From Neoscytalidium dimidiatum (taxonomy: Eukaryota; Ascomycota; Dothideomycetes; Botryosphaeriales; Botryosphaeriaceae), in the NCBI GenBank assembly GCA_037367355.1, contig CM074696.1, positions 3,472,001 to 3,536,000 of the forward strand: a stretch of 64,000 nucleotides of DNA, given 5' to 3'. Within the stretch, counting starts at the first letter, position 1. Every line of letters starts with the position of its first letter. Positions 37,266 to 47,917 of this stretch are shown piece after piece. A program made the translations under genes and the position numbers. The notes beneath the pieces are model-generated. The model made no database searches. It saw nothing but the letters and a program-made list of their open reading frames with translations, and was not told where the DNA came from.

Positions 37266-39986
37266 ATGTACAATTATCGTACGTCCGCTCTGCGCGCATG
37301 CCACCCGCTGCCTCACTTCAGAAGATCTTACTAACGTCTTGCAGCTGGAGGCCAGTACGGTCGCCCGCCGGGCTACGCCGGCTATCCGGGCGCTCAAGGC
37401 GCTCCCCCGGGCATGGCTCCTCCACCTGGCATGGGTAAGTGCAACATTCCGCCCGCCGCAGCCCACGCGATGCTAGAAGATCTAACGCGCCCGCAGGACC
37501 GCCGCCGGGCGCCATGCCTGCTCCCGGTGTCACTCCGCCTCCCGGTATCCAGCAATCGCAGTCTCCGCTGCCCCCGCGCCCTGGCAACCTGCCCCCGAAC
37601 TTCGCTCCGCCGGCTGGAATGCCGAACATCAACTTCAACGCACCGGTCATCCGCCTGGGAACCACCGGACCGAGCGCCAAGGGCGACGAGCGCAGAGACA
37701 GTAACGAGCCGGCCTCCGCAGGCGCTAGACGCCCTGGCCTGGGCAGCGACTATCGCGCTTCGGACTCCCTGCGTCAAACCCGCGACTCAATGATGTCGCT
37801 CCAGCCGCCGACCAAGGAGGAAATCGCGCGTACCATCTACGTCGGCAACATCACTGAAGGCGTCGGTGGAGATGAAGGCTTAGAGAGGATCATGCGCTGT
37901 GCGGGTGGCCTGCGCCGCTGGACTAGGGTCACGAATTCAAAGAACATCCCTTGCGACTTTGGCTTCGCCGAGTTCGAAGATGCTGAGAGCTTGGAGACGG
38001 CTGCCGCTATCTTCATGGGTGGCATTGAAGTTCCTGCCAATAAGCAGGAGCCCCGCAAGCGCAAGGAGGGAGAGGAGCCCAGAAAGCGCGAGGAGGGTGA
38101 GGAGCCCAGCAAGCGCGAGGACGGAGAGGAGCCCAGCAAGCGCGAGGACGGAGAGGAACCCAGCAAGCGCGAGGAGGAAGAGGAATCCGGCAAGCATGAT
38201 GAGGGAGAGATCAAGATGGCAAGACTTACGGTAAGTATCTTGCACGCCTCGCCTTCGATCTAATTTAATCTGACATCATTCTAGGTGGGAGTCGACGAAG
38301 CCTCTCTGAAGTACGCCGAGGAGTGGAAGGCCAAGCGCGGCGAGAGCGAGGCTGCCTCCCAGTTCCGTATCGACACTGCCAAGAAAGCCCTTGCTGATGT
38401 TTTGGCGAGCTTGAAGAATCCCCGTGAGGTCCCTGCTAGGGACGCGGATGGAGATGTTGACATGGCTGGCACTGAGACCAACGTCGACGGCGCGACTGGT
38501 GAAGTTGTCACAATCCCTCTTACTGTTGAAGACGAATTATCCGATATTCCGGCCGAAATGCGTGAGACCGTCGCGGCCGAGATCGCAGCCTTCCGTGACA
38601 GGAGTAACCGCCGGGACGAGGAGCGCCAAGCCCGTGAAGAGGAAGTCGAGAAGGCTGAACGCCAGAAGAGTTCAGGACAACGCTACAACCGTCTTGCCTC
38701 CCCTCCTACATCTGCACCGAGTGGCCCTGCCGGCGGTGCAAATGGCATTCCTCTGGGTCCCAGCAGGCGTGGTGTTGAGGGTGCCCCTAGTGGTCCCAAA
38801 GCTTTCCAGGGTGTCCAAGTTCCGAAGGACTATCAGAACGGTGTCAAATTCATCGGAGGCGGTACGATCACTGCCCAGGACCTGGCCAACTGCCCGTACG
38901 TCAACCGTTCTGACGAAGACGATTCGGCGAGCGACTCGGAGCTCGAGCGTCGCCGTAGGAAGAAGAAGAAGGATCAAGAGGAAAAATCCTACGCAGAGGT
39001 TGAGCGTCGCTGGCTTAGCCGTGAGACGTCTCGCGCCTCGGCACTGGAGCGCGAGGAAGCCCGAGAGAAGAAAGAGGCTGCTACACGTGAAGCTGACGCC
39101 GAGGCCATGAGGAAGAGGTTGGCTGAATTCGACGACGATGTCGAGGCTAATCGCCGCACCGAAGACTACTACGCAGACCACTCGCTCTGGGTCCGCAACA
39201 GGAATGCCTTCCGCGCGCGCGAGGCTGCTGCTGATGAGAAGGACCGCAATGCGGAGGAGCGTGAGAAGCAGAAGGAGAAGGAGAAGAACCAAGAGGTTCG
39301 TGACATGGCAGACTCGTTCCTCTCGCAGACGGCCAAGGATATTGCCGACCGCAACACGCCCACCACTCCCCGCGAACCACCACGCTTCAAGATGTCCCTT
39401 GGTGCTGCCATTTCCCAGCGTGCTCAGCAGGCCGCTCCCCGTCGCACCGCTGCCGAAGTCGAGAACATGCTGGAGGATGAAGAGGATGCTGCGGCCGCCA
39501 ACGCCCGTCCTCGTAAGATCGTCCCCATCAAGCCTGAAGATGTTGCGACCATGTCAGCGGAGCAGATCCAGGAGGCTGCAAAGCAGCTCGCTCGTGAGAT
39601 TCCGACTGATCGTGAGGGTTTGTGGGCCTGGGAGGTCAAGTGGGATCACTTGCTGGATGAGGTTGTCAACGAGTCGCTGCAGCCGTTCGTCGAGAAGAGG
39701 ATCGTGGAGCTCCTCGGCATTCAGGAGGACACTATTGTCGACTTCGTCATGGAGCATATCCGGAAGAGGGGCAAGCCCCAGGAGCTGAAGGATGAGCTCC
39801 TCGAGGTTAGTGACGCCCCCACCCTTTTGATTATTCTTTTTTTCTTTTCGCTCAAATCAGTGGCCATTGCTAACCATAATCATCCAGGCCACTGCTGATG
39901 CCGAGGCTGCCGAAGATCTGGTCCGTAAGCTCTACCGCATGATAATCTTCTTCTCGGAGAGCGAGGAACGCGGACTGTCTGCGTGA
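37266..39986 (+). CDS. RBM25/Snu71-like splicing factor with RRM and PWI domains
   Basis: Exons 37266-37278, 37345-37434, 37497-38230, 38285-39805 and 39888-39986 give 818 aa. RBM25-type proteins associate with U1 snRNP and affect splice-site choice. The N-terminus is Pro/Gly-rich (YPGGQYGRPPGYAGYPG). An RRM starts near residue 146: ARTIYVGNITEG (RNP2), then CDFGFAEFEDAESLETAAAI (RNP1-like), and its last strand is probably MARLTVGVDEASLKY. Between these lies a six-unit acidic/basic repeat (residues 219-272). The middle is a long charged RE/KE region. The C-terminal PWI domain reads LWAWEVKWDHLLDEVVNESL, then FVEKRIVELLGIQEDTIVDF, and finishes in exon 5. The 13-nt first exon encodes only MYNY plus one base. 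Confidence 0.88.
38048..38209 (+). repeat. Six tandem 27-bp coding units within the RRM
   Basis: Six consecutive 9-residue units start at 38048: EPRKRKEGE, EPRKREEGE, EPSKREDGE twice, EPSKREEEE and ESGKHDEGE. Units 3 and 4 are almost identical at the DNA level, indicating recent duplication. The repeat lies between the RNP1-like strand and the final strand of the RRM. Confidence 0.9.
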
Positions 39987-41548
39987 GCATTTTGTCCCCA
40001 TCCCCCCCTTGTAAGATAAAGATAATCCCCCGACGACAGATTGTGGCAGAGACTCGGAGAACTGCAAGGCCATCATAGCCAGTCTCAGCACTCAGGACAG
40101 GCTGGAACCTCCGGTCCTGAAGAGGTCGGAGGCTCCAAAGCTCCCCTCTCATCTTAAGGCGGCCCCCCGGGCCTTCAACCGTAGCCTAGACGAGCGTTTC
40201 AGCCTGAGCGACGTTCGCTATACAGCTCGTGGCGCTTAAGGCCAGCATCACCTGAGCGACCAAAAATGGGACAAATCAACGGCGAATGGTAACTGGAAGT
40301 TCATGCGGTCTGGGCACGGCACGGGCCGAAAGGGTAATATGGGAATAGGATGGACGGCCTTCTTTAAGTAGCATGCAAAGATTGACTCAGTTCAGGAGTC
40401 GAGCGATTGCGACTTTCAAGGTACACCACACAACCTTCCTCTCAAATATAATCTTGCGTTAACGCAACATGCTGGTCCACAGGATAGAGTGATTAGTCGG
40501 AGCCTGGTGAGGCTTGTAGAAGAGTAGCTGGAGCGGACATTGAATGCGGTCGCGAGCGACGAGCATATTATGCATTGACCAGGCTGATGGTGGCAGCTTC
40601 TCTGTACAGTTCTGTCTCAGCGCCCATGGCAGGGACGGGCCCAGCGTCTTTATTGCCGGCGCTGGTTTGTCCAGAATTAGCGATGGCTGTGGCGGCGGAA
40701 TCTGGAAGCTTAGGCTTCGGGTGATGCTCGTATTTTCTACTAAGCCACTGTAATACTATGGTGAAGCGGAATGCGCCGATGCTGACTCGGCGTTGAAGGG
40801 CTCACTGAGGATGTCTCGAGAGTTGGATATCAGGATCGTGAGGGGTTGTACTCTTGAAACTGTTGCTTCTATGATAAATTATTTTGAGGGGAGCAGTTGG
40901 GGCAAGGCGGAAGAGCGACGGGCGCAAGATGAAGCGCCGGCGCCAACCAGGGGCTTCGTGAGCGGCGAAATGAGGATGGTGGGAAAAGTGGGAACGCCGG
41001 ACGCGGGTGTCTGGAGAGGCCAAGCTTCCCCCCCCACAAAGCTTGGAAAGGCTTGTCCTGTGGAGCCCAAAGCTTGACGCTCGCCCATCCAGCTCGGCCA
41101 ACCATTCCGGACACTGCAGGCATTGTGGAACGCATCGCACCCCGGTCCTAAGCGTATACGGCGTCATCGCCAGAGCGGCCGCGTCAGCCCCAACCGGTCT
41201 AACGTTCGACGATCGAGGCCGTGATTCGCGGCGATGCTGCGGGTGACCGGAAGCCCTGGCCGCAAATCACTCGCGCCCTGCCGCAAGATGACAGCCTCAA
41301 GCTGCGGATGCGCCAGCGGTGAGCGGATTGGAGGCGCGTGCAATGGCTGATAGCCCGTCAGGCCGGCTGCGCTGCTCCGCCTCACAGCCACCTCCGACGC
41401 CGTGCCAGACAATAGTGCCTTCCTACCCGCCCACCCTTTGTTAGCATTTTCGCACCTTTACGCTCCATACTATGGCTTCCCTCGTCTTCTCTCCTTCAAA
41501 GTCTTTTTTCCCGCCAACTACAAACACTCGCTTCAGCCGTTTGCCGTC
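39987..41548. other. Long intergenic region without recognised genes
   Basis: These 1562 bp lie between the RBM25-like stop and the GH76 start. Several antisense frames of 70-120 codons overlap in 40800-41400 without any family signal. The last 150 bp are CT-rich and probably the GH76 promoter/5' UTR. Confidence 0.45.
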
Positions 41549-43163
41549 ATGTGGATGCTCAGATCTGCGACTGCGACATTGCTGTCGCTCGCCTCGTTAA
41601 GCGGCCATGTCCGGCCGGCGGCGGCACTTCAGCTTGACATCAACGATCCAAGTTCGTTGTCCCTTGGTCCTGTCCGCGCCATCATTCTGACCATTGAAAG
41701 ACAGCATCAAGTCCGCAGCCAGTACGGTAGCTTATGGGATGATGAAGTCGTACACTGGCAATCAGACTGGTCAGATCCCAGGGTACTTACCACAGCCTTA
41801 CTACTGGTGGGAAGCAGGGTCTATGTTCATGACGGTCAGTCCGGAGGAACGTCAAATGGCTTTTGAGAGGAATGGAGACTCACTGCCGCATAGATGGTCG
41901 AGTACTGGTACTATACCGGCGATTCCACCTATAACGACGTTACGACCCAAGCACTGCAGTTCCAAGTCGGAGACGACAAAGACTACATGCCTGCAAATCA
42001 GACGAAGGACGAGGTGCGTCGCTGATCCACCGCACCCAGCTCATAAGCTTTCACTTATCCCTTACTTCACACAGGGCAATGATGATCAAGTGTTCTGGGC
42101 CTTCGCCGCCCTCTCCGCAGCCGAGCTCGGGTTCCCGAACCCACCCGCAGACCAACCCCAATGGCTCGCCCTCGCCCAAGCCGTCTTCAACACGCAAGCA
42201 GCCCGCTGGGACCGCTCCTCCTGCGGCGGTGGTCTCCGCTGGCAGATCTTCACCTTCAACAACGGGTACGACTACAAGAACGCCATCTCCAACGGCGGCT
42301 TCTTCCAGCTCTCCGCCCGCCTCGCGCGCTACACAGCCAACGCCACCTACGCCGACTGGGCCGACAAGATGTGGGACTGGCTGGCGCAGTCCCCGCTCCT
42401 CGACACGCACTCGAACGCCAACAAGTACACCGTCAACGACGGCACCTCGACGACCCAGAACTGCTCGTCCGCGGACTCGCTGCAGTGGACGTACAACTAC
42501 GGCACCCTCATCGCCGGCGCCGCCTACATGTACAACTACACCAACGGCAGCAGCACCTGGCAGACGCGCCTGTCCGCCCTGCTCGCCGGCGCGGACGTCT
42601 TCTTCCCGACGCAGTACGGCGGCGACGTCATGTCCGAGATCACGTGCGAGCAGGGCCAGACCTGCGACAACGACCAGCCCTCCTTCAAGGCCTACCTCTC
42701 GCGCTGGCTCGCCGTCACCGCCCAGATCGCCCCCTTCACGGCGAGCCAGATCACGCCGAAGCTGCAGGCCTCGGCCCAGGGCGCCGCGAAGCAGTGCACC
42801 GGCGGCGATGGCGGGATCATGTGCGGGAGGCGGTGGTACCAGAGCACGTGGGACGGGTTTCAGGGCATCGGCGAGCAGATGAGCGCGCTGAGCGTCATTC
42901 AGGCGAACATGGTGCAGCACGGCACCCAGGCGCCGTTGAGCGCGAACACGGGCGGCAAGAGCCAGGGGGATCCGAATGCCGGGACCGGGAGCGCGGACGC
43001 GACGCCGAAGTACAAGGGCGAGATTACCGGGAGGGACAAGGCGGGCGCGGCGATTTTGACGGTCGGGTTGGTCATCATTACCGTGGGGTGGGGTGTTTAT
43101 GGCGTTTTAGGAGAGAGGCTGAGAGGGCAGGAAAGGCGGTTTGGGTTCGGCGTTCTGGGATGA
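41549..43163 (+). CDS. GH76 family Dfg5/Dcw1-like cell-wall mannosidase/transglycosidase
   Basis: Exons 41549-41651, 41701-41834, 41894-42013 and 42075-43163 give 481 aa. Dfg5/Dcw1 enzymes act at the outer face of the plasma membrane, transferring GPI-anchored mannoproteins to wall glucan. A signal peptide covers about residues 1-27. Family motifs are [52 protein letters not shown], the catalytic Asp pair [17 protein letters not shown] (Asp122 and Asp123), [30 protein letters not shown] and [20 protein letters not shown]. The C-terminus is a membrane helix (about 443-465) followed by a basic tail of about 16 residues rather than ending at a GPI signal. Only the spliced form keeps the first 119 residues in frame. 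Confidence 0.92.
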
Positions 43164-45296
43164 GCGGGGCGCTCAATTCTCATTCTTATTTTCGATCCCT
43201 TTTGGGGATGATCGTTGGTGTTGGAAAGTGTTTGTACTGAAAGGAAGGATTTCGCGAGTCCAACTCACGAGAGAAACAGACTTTTCAACCCCCAGTTCGA
43301 GGAGACAAGCCCATTCTGACATTCATGCGCGAGATGAACAACTTCGGGCTGAGTAAGTTGGTTTGATTCAATACCCTACGATCATCGGCCGGAACCTGTG
43401 ATGTTGATCGCGGTGGTGTAATAATAAACGACTCCAGCTATATCAGACTTCTGACAAATGCGATTCGTCCCAAAAAGCCCAGGATCACGAAATGAAAACA
43501 AGGAAATAAAAAAAGTTGATAGACATCGGTCACGATATTAAGCAAAACGAGACGTCAATTTTTTCCGATAATCCGTGTAGACGCCGGTGCTTAACAAGCT
43601 ATTTTGAATTTCCGTCTCTCCCCTGTACGATAGGTGACTTTGAAAGGCTTCCGAGAAAAGTTTGCAAAGAGTTCGGCATGTTCGGTGCCCTGATGGCTGG
43701 TTTGAGCCACCTGTAAGATGTCCCAACCCCAACGTTTCATTTCCTCGATCATCTCCACGAGTAGATTGCAAACTGCGATTTTCGATAGCAAGTTCATCGA
43801 TCCGAGACATGATATGAATATGACTGCACGATACGAGATGGGTGCATATGTGCTGATTCATCCGGTCCAACCTGGACTGTAGAGCCTCAACTTCATCCTT
43901 CTTTCACGCATTCTTTAGAACTTTCCAAAAAGCCTCCGCGGCGCTGTGAGGATTATAAATCCTGAGGCTACTTAGAACCGACTAAAGCTTGTCGGAGATT
44001 TGGATGCACTGTTCGCTGAGCTCTCAGAGAGCCTCGTTCCTGTCTTGAGATGCGGTTGCAGTGGACGACCTGGTAGCCTTGATATCTCCGGCCAGCTTGT
44101 GAAACTTCCCCGCAAGACCTTGAAGCTCGAGATTCTCCACGGTGGCACCTTCGGAGGAGGAGTAGAGTCACCTTGCGGGGCGTACGACTTTCTGTTCAGT
44201 GTCGGCAAACTAGAGAATGTTGCTCGCTAGCCCGATGGCGACGGGGCTTCCATGACTATGCTATGCACTAAAACGAAAGCTGATTAGCGAACTATTCAAG
44301 TGAGCACTTTTTGTGACATAGAGAGACACTATGCGAGAATGGAATGCAATTCTGTTTTAATGCGGAATCTCACCAAGCTTGTGGGATATTGGTACGGCTG
44401 AAGACTAAGCAGGAAGTACTCGCGGCTGGTACAACATGAGCCGTGAGATAGAACAGTCCAAAAAATTAGATGGCTGTGGGTGATGAGATAAATTATGGAA
44501 TTTTGAGGCGATTCCTGGCCGAAGTATCGAGTACTGGTTACAAGAATCGAGGGGTGACAAGTTCTGTTTTGTTCACGTTGTTGAGAATCCTGCAAAAGAA
44601 AGGTCAGCCTTGTCAGAGGGTGAGAGTGGGGCAGTGCTGGCGGTTGCTTAGGAGCCTACCGGAGAGTTAGTAGAAGCAGGCATCAAACAGTGATCTTTCT
44701 GAAGTTATACAAAACTGCACCTCATTATACTTGATGAGCCCATCGTCTTTAGCGGAAGCACGAGGTATTCGTAGGGGTCTGGTCAGATGTTTCCATCATA
44801 TAGTCAATCACGCCTTCGCAGCGCGCTTCAAGTCTAGTACATGCTCTGTGCAAATTAGCAGATGATTTACAATAGCCGTCTTGCAAATAAAAAAAAGTGG
44901 GTTGTGTTAATAAAACTGTGTTGTGAAGTACAGGCGACGCGCTCATTACCTCAACCCTCTCCGACGATGATTTGGCACGATGTAAAATCGATGCTATTCC
45001 TGCTGTTACATGTACGCAGCTCCAAAATTCAGGTCAACATTTGCGTCGCAAATACGAGAGGGATACAGGCTACTATATTGAAAACGTCTCAAGGATAAGG
45101 TCCACATAGTAATACCACAGAAAAGACAGACCAGACCGAGTTCGCCAGTAACAGGGAAGGGGGTGGGACAAACGAAAATTCACACCAACAGAGGTATACA
45201 CAAAATGTGAAGTGTCGCGATATAAAGATTGATCCACGCTAAAAAAAAAAAAATTAGATCCAGAGACGGCAGGCAGAACACAAATTCCAGAACGCT
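43164..45296. other. Gene-poor segment with decayed coding sequence
   Basis: These 2133 bp hold no intact gene. They include the stop-containing NLR-like relic at 43538-44140. The remainder (44150-45290) is AT-richer, with long A and T runs near 44885 and 45241. It looks like old, decayed sequence. Confidence 0.5.
43538..44140 (-). pseudogene. Relic of an NLR/ankyrin-protein N-terminal helical domain
   Basis: One minus-strand frame from 44140 reads VENLELQGLAGKFHKLAGDI, then, after a TGA (44026-44024), ELSEQCIQISDKL. After a TAG (43984-43982) it reads SVLSSLR and AEAFWKVLKNA, and after a TGA (43906-43904) KKDEVEALQSRLDRMNQHI followed by MSRIDELAIENRSLQSTR. This succession (ELSEQC..I.DKLL..L..L, then W.KDEVE.LQ.RL.R...) matches the helical N-terminal region common in fungal NACHT/ankyrin and related proteins. 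The three in-frame stops can each be explained by a single transition. No promoter-proximal ATG or downstream nucleotide-binding domain was found. Confidence 0.45.
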
Positions 45297-46877
45297 TCAT
45301 CCCTCAACGATATCATAACTTCTCGCGCTCTCAAGCGTATCTCTCTCTCCAGTAACACCAAAGCTAACATCACTAACCCTCCCCTTCCCTTTTCCCTCTT
45401 CAAGCGGTCTCACTTGGTGATCAACTCCCTCCCTGGCCAGTTCCTGCAGCCAGTGTGGCCAGCCCCTGAGGCCACTGAGAAGGGAATACCAACCTGGCAC
45501 ATACATCTGCGCTGGCTCGCCACGAAGCACCTGACGTACGATCTTATCCGAAATTTCCCTGGGATCAAGGATTTTGGCACCGCTTTGCTTGATAGAGGCG
45601 GCCCAAGAATCCATAATTGGCGTCTGAGCCCACATGGGATGAATGATGGAGGTGATTATATGCTTGCCGTTGGGCGCGTAACGCTGGCGTAGTTCGGTGT
45701 TGAGACCTGCTCACAGTTTAGTATGTCTGGACTTAACAAACATATTTATGAAGAATAGCTGGAGGCTTCTTTCTCTAACAGACTGAGTTGAATATGCTCC
45801 GAGGGCCTTTTGGAGTCACCAAGCACGGGGATGCAAAGAAGAGGTATCCCATCCGTGGAAAAGGGTAAAAACGATGGTGCACCTACCTTCATGCAGGGCT
45901 AATACTGCAGCTTTGCTTGCGCAGTAATTGACTAGACCGGAACCCGAGAAATAGCTTGCCATGCTGGCGACAGTGACGATATGGCCCTTCTTCTGAGCCA
46001 ACATGCCTGGCAGGAACTCTCGGATGAGAGTGAAGTGGCTAAGCACATTGACTCGGAACAGCCGTTCGTCATAATCATCACTGCCCTCGAGAATAGCATG
46101 CTGATGCGCTATACCCGCGTTGTTGATCAGCACGGTGGGATCACCGCAATCCGCGCGGATCATGGCGGCAGTCTCATGGATAGAAGCAGGCGACGTGAGA
46201 TCGCAGCCATAATACCCAATGTTCGGTCCTGGCAATCGTTAACAATGCACCCCATAACAGCCCACAGGTCTGTCCATGCGCTCGCGACACATCACCCCAA
46301 AGTCGGAAAAGCCAGGGAAGGATAACTCACGCCCCTCAAACTCGCCCGGCAACTCCGACACATCAACAACCACGACCTTCACGCCCGCGCCGCCCCTCTC
46401 CACCAAACCCCTCACCACCTCCTTCCCGATCCCACTGCATCCGCCCGTCACGACCACCACCTCGCCCGTGCCCTTCTTGCCATCGAAATCCCACCTCGCG
46501 ACATCGTTCCTGACGCCCCGCCACCGCCACTGCCGCAACGCCCACCGATTCAGCGCCGCGTTCGCGACGCGCAGCACGCCCACGGCGAACAGCACCTTCA
46601 GCAGGCCGACCACGCGCTCCAAGCGGTCCGGGACCCTGTCCGCGCCGAGGACGCGCAGGAGACGGGCGCGGGCGTCGCGGGGGCCGCGCGTCAGAACGAG
46701 CAGGAGCAGGCCCGTCAGCGTCGGGGAGAGAGCGGCGTTGACGGCGACGGTGGGCGCGAAGGACGCGGTGCGCGCGACCACGTGGGTCGTTGAGGACGCG
46801 GCGCGGGCCGTCGAATGGGCGGCGGAGCGTGCGGCGGCGGAGGTCTTGGACAGGGCGTTGCGCGCTGCAGATGCCAT
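45297..46877 (-). CDS. Short-chain dehydrogenase/reductase, membrane-associated (RDH10/DHRS3-like)
   Basis: Exons 46877-46331, 46228-45887 and 45706-45297 give 432 aa with closing phases. The N-terminal 115 residues are Ala-rich and contain hydrophobic segments (APTVAVNAALSPTLTGLLLL and GLLKVLFAVGVLRVANAAL), so the protein is probably anchored in a membrane. The Rossmann fold starts near 140: VVVTGGCSGIGKEV (TGxxxGIG), CDLTSPASIHE, VLINNAGIA (about 218-221), and the catalytic Ser (about 271-274), Tyr284 and Lys288 in ASMASYFSGSGLVNYCASKAA. The substrate is unknown; relatives act on retinoids, steroids or lipid ketones. An Arg-rich loop separates anchor and catalytic domain. Confidence 0.87.
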
Positions 46878-47917
46878 TTGTGGAATCTAGATGTGATCTC
46901 GCTTTTGTTTTTGTTTTTTTTTTCGTAGCTCTTCTGGTTAAGTGCTGGATGACGCTAGTTGCGAGATTGTGAAATGCGCTTGAGTCTGCAGCGACTGTTC
47001 GGAAGAAGCGGGCTCCGCAGTTGGTGACGCGGCAAAGCCAAGGGGCTTGCTTGACTTCGAAACTAATGGCTGGGAGAGCTGCTGTGGAACACTGCGAGAA
47101 TCCGCGAGAAATCAAGTTGGGATAAAATGCGGGAAGATGGAAGCGGAAGCGGAGACGAAGGGAACAGGGTCAAAGTTTCAGCCAACGACTTATCACGAGA
47201 AACGAAATTTGGAATCGGGCTGGGGTCTGGGCTGGCGGGGAAATGGGGTTCAATTGAACCCGTTCCCTCCGCAAGCTTGTTATGCCACGCGCGGAGTCAT
47301 GGAAGAGATAAGTGGTTTTCCTGGCTGTTGGGAGAGGGATGTGCACGCTTCAGGGAGCTTCTCCGCCAACGATGCAGCCTTCCCCGCATATGCCTAGAGC
47401 TTCCCCACACCTTCGCTGCAAGCCTATTCCCTGTCGTAGCCGGCACACTTCCGGTGCCTGGTGTACCTCTCTACTCCTTCTGTAGTAGGTGCTTCACACC
47501 CTTCACTAGTAGCTGTTGCGGTGAGGTGGGATTGACAGCGCAGAATCTGTACGAGACACTTACCACAGTACAGGTCATTTGCACGGAACTGAAAACGGTG
47601 TCCGCAGTTCATTGCTTCGAATTGTACGTAGTAGTAGGTATTGTATTTCTTTTCCATGAGGCATCGAACGCCTACGTATGCTATCCTAGCCCCGGCATGA
47701 ATAAACTTTTGCTGCGTCGGAAACGCGCGGGATTGGTAACTCAGGCGTAGAGAGAACCGGTAATGCAGGTGGGATGATCCGGGGAAAGCTCGTAGCTCGA
47801 GTACCCACAGCCCATGCTGACGGAACGCCTGTCACTTTACCTGTCCACCGGCTGACTGACTCTGTAGTCAAAAATGTCCAATCAAATCGAAGTACGTAAG
47901 TCAAAGGATGCTGCAGA
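46878..47917. other. Intergenic region between two minus-strand genes
   Basis: These 1040 bp hold the promoter of the dehydrogenase at 46877 and the 3' flank of NCL1. A T10 tract lies at about 46914-46923. Plus-strand frames at 47047-47750 have no recognisable content. Confidence 0.45.

Noticed and set aside
42051..42920. A 289-codon minus-strand frame opposite the GH76 gene
   Set aside because: It is Val/Gly/Arg-biased and lies entirely antisense to conserved GH76 codons.
44329..44595. An 88-codon minus-strand frame in the decayed segment
   Set aside because: Lacks any recognisable motif; probably chance in AT-richer DNA.
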